Shown in pieces: positions 51,131-51,152 of a DNA stretch of 51,152 nucleotides. Under the pieces are notes generated by a model, which saw only the letters and a program-made list of their open reading frames with translations, searched no databases and had not been told where the DNA came from. A program made the position numbers and the translations under genes. Every line of letters starts with the position of its first letter. Positions within the stretch are counted from its first letter, which is position 1. Location of the stretch: positions 1-51,152 of the forward strand of contig NZ_LZJI01000231.1 of the NCBI RefSeq assembly GCF_001667775.1, read 5' to 3'. This DNA comes from Mycobacterium sp. E1747 (GTDB taxonomy: Bacteria; Actinomycetota; Actinomycetes; Mycobacteriales; Mycobacteriaceae).

Positions 51131-51152
51131 ACCTCACCCATCCCGCCGCCAC
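51076..51152 (-). pseudogene. PknH-like kinase N-lobe remnant at window edge
   Basis: Reading leftwards from base 51150 the frame gives GGGMGEVYEAEHTVKQWTVALKLMS, the glycine loop and beta-3 Lys of a PknH/PknD-type kinase; GEVYEAEHTVK.WTV is closest to PknH as I recall it. Homology stops at about 51076, and the continuing frame (RCRPQATPAPSS) is only antisense of the DUF1707 gene. The start of the kinase lies beyond the window. Without helix C, the catalytic loop and DFG it cannot be a kinase, unless the window end hides an unusual arrangement. Confidence 0.7.

Noticed and set aside
50860..51141. A minus-strand kinase gene as an intact 93-aa protein
   Set aside because: Kinase similarity ends at about 51076, and the remainder is antisense of the DUF1707 domain; it is better read as a remnant.

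Overview
The window looks like chromosome from a slow-growing Mycobacterium. It is GC-rich with many GTG starts. It carries close homologues of M. tuberculosis PknE (Ser/Thr kinase with a DsbA-like sensor), the FHA-ABC transporter Rv1747, a DesA3/Rv3230c-type desaturase pair, a giant CtpI-type P-type ATPase, KshA/HsaA/HsaC/HsaD-type steroid or aromatic degradation enzymes, and CadI/ArsI. No tRNA, rRNA, CRISPR array or intact transposon was seen. Names rest on recalled family motifs, not on a search.

Layout. 1-2.4 kb: the tail of a 13E12/HNH-type protein, an SDR coupled to a CaiB C-terminal stub, a SecD-P1-like lipoprotein and a small secreted protein. 2.4-9.6 kb: sulfatase plus FAD monooxygenase, nitronate monooxygenase, a LCM-type methyltransferase coupled to its GbsR/MarR regulator, and an acyl-CoA synthetase followed by an aldolase stub. 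9.6-15.4 kb: two tandem cysteine-motif secreted proteins, a SHOCT membrane protein, a membrane-anchored molybdoenzyme with a partner membrane protein, and the desaturase with its ferredoxin-type reductase. 15.5-24.3 kb: a DMT permease, a FadD stub, a 54-aa protein, the Rv1747-type exporter, a lipase-like hydrolase, an SDR, and a type III PKS with an ICMT-like methyltransferase. 24.3-39.3 kb: an LLM oxidoreductase, a PPOX protein, a C-C bond hydrolase, the CtpI-like ATPase, and a dispersed catabolic set (HsaA-like and HsaC-like enzymes, an acyl-CoA dehydrogenase pair, a KshA-like Rieske oxygenase with a small Cys4 protein). 39.3-47.2 kb: a membrane protein, an FAD oxidoreductase, then a metalloid/copper block: multicopper oxidase, ArsR-ArsC fusion, divergent APC permease, ArsR, ACR3, ArsC, ArsI. 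47.2-51.15 kb: flavin reductase, RibD-type reductase, a conserved small protein, PknE, and a DUF1707 protein that runs into the antisense of a PknH-like kinase remnant.

Three themes stand out. First, a self-contained arsenic system has two different ArsR proteins, two different arsenate-reductase domains and a recognisable ArsR palindrome. Second, a second copy-like steroid/aromatic ring-cleavage set is spread over about 13 kb and interrupted by broken genes. Third, gene decay is dense: at least nine truncated or frameshifted remnants lie in 51 kb (CaiB, aldolase, SDR, FadD twice, molybdoenzyme, WS/DGAT, BVMO, kinase). This suggests repeated deletion and recombination in an accessory region.
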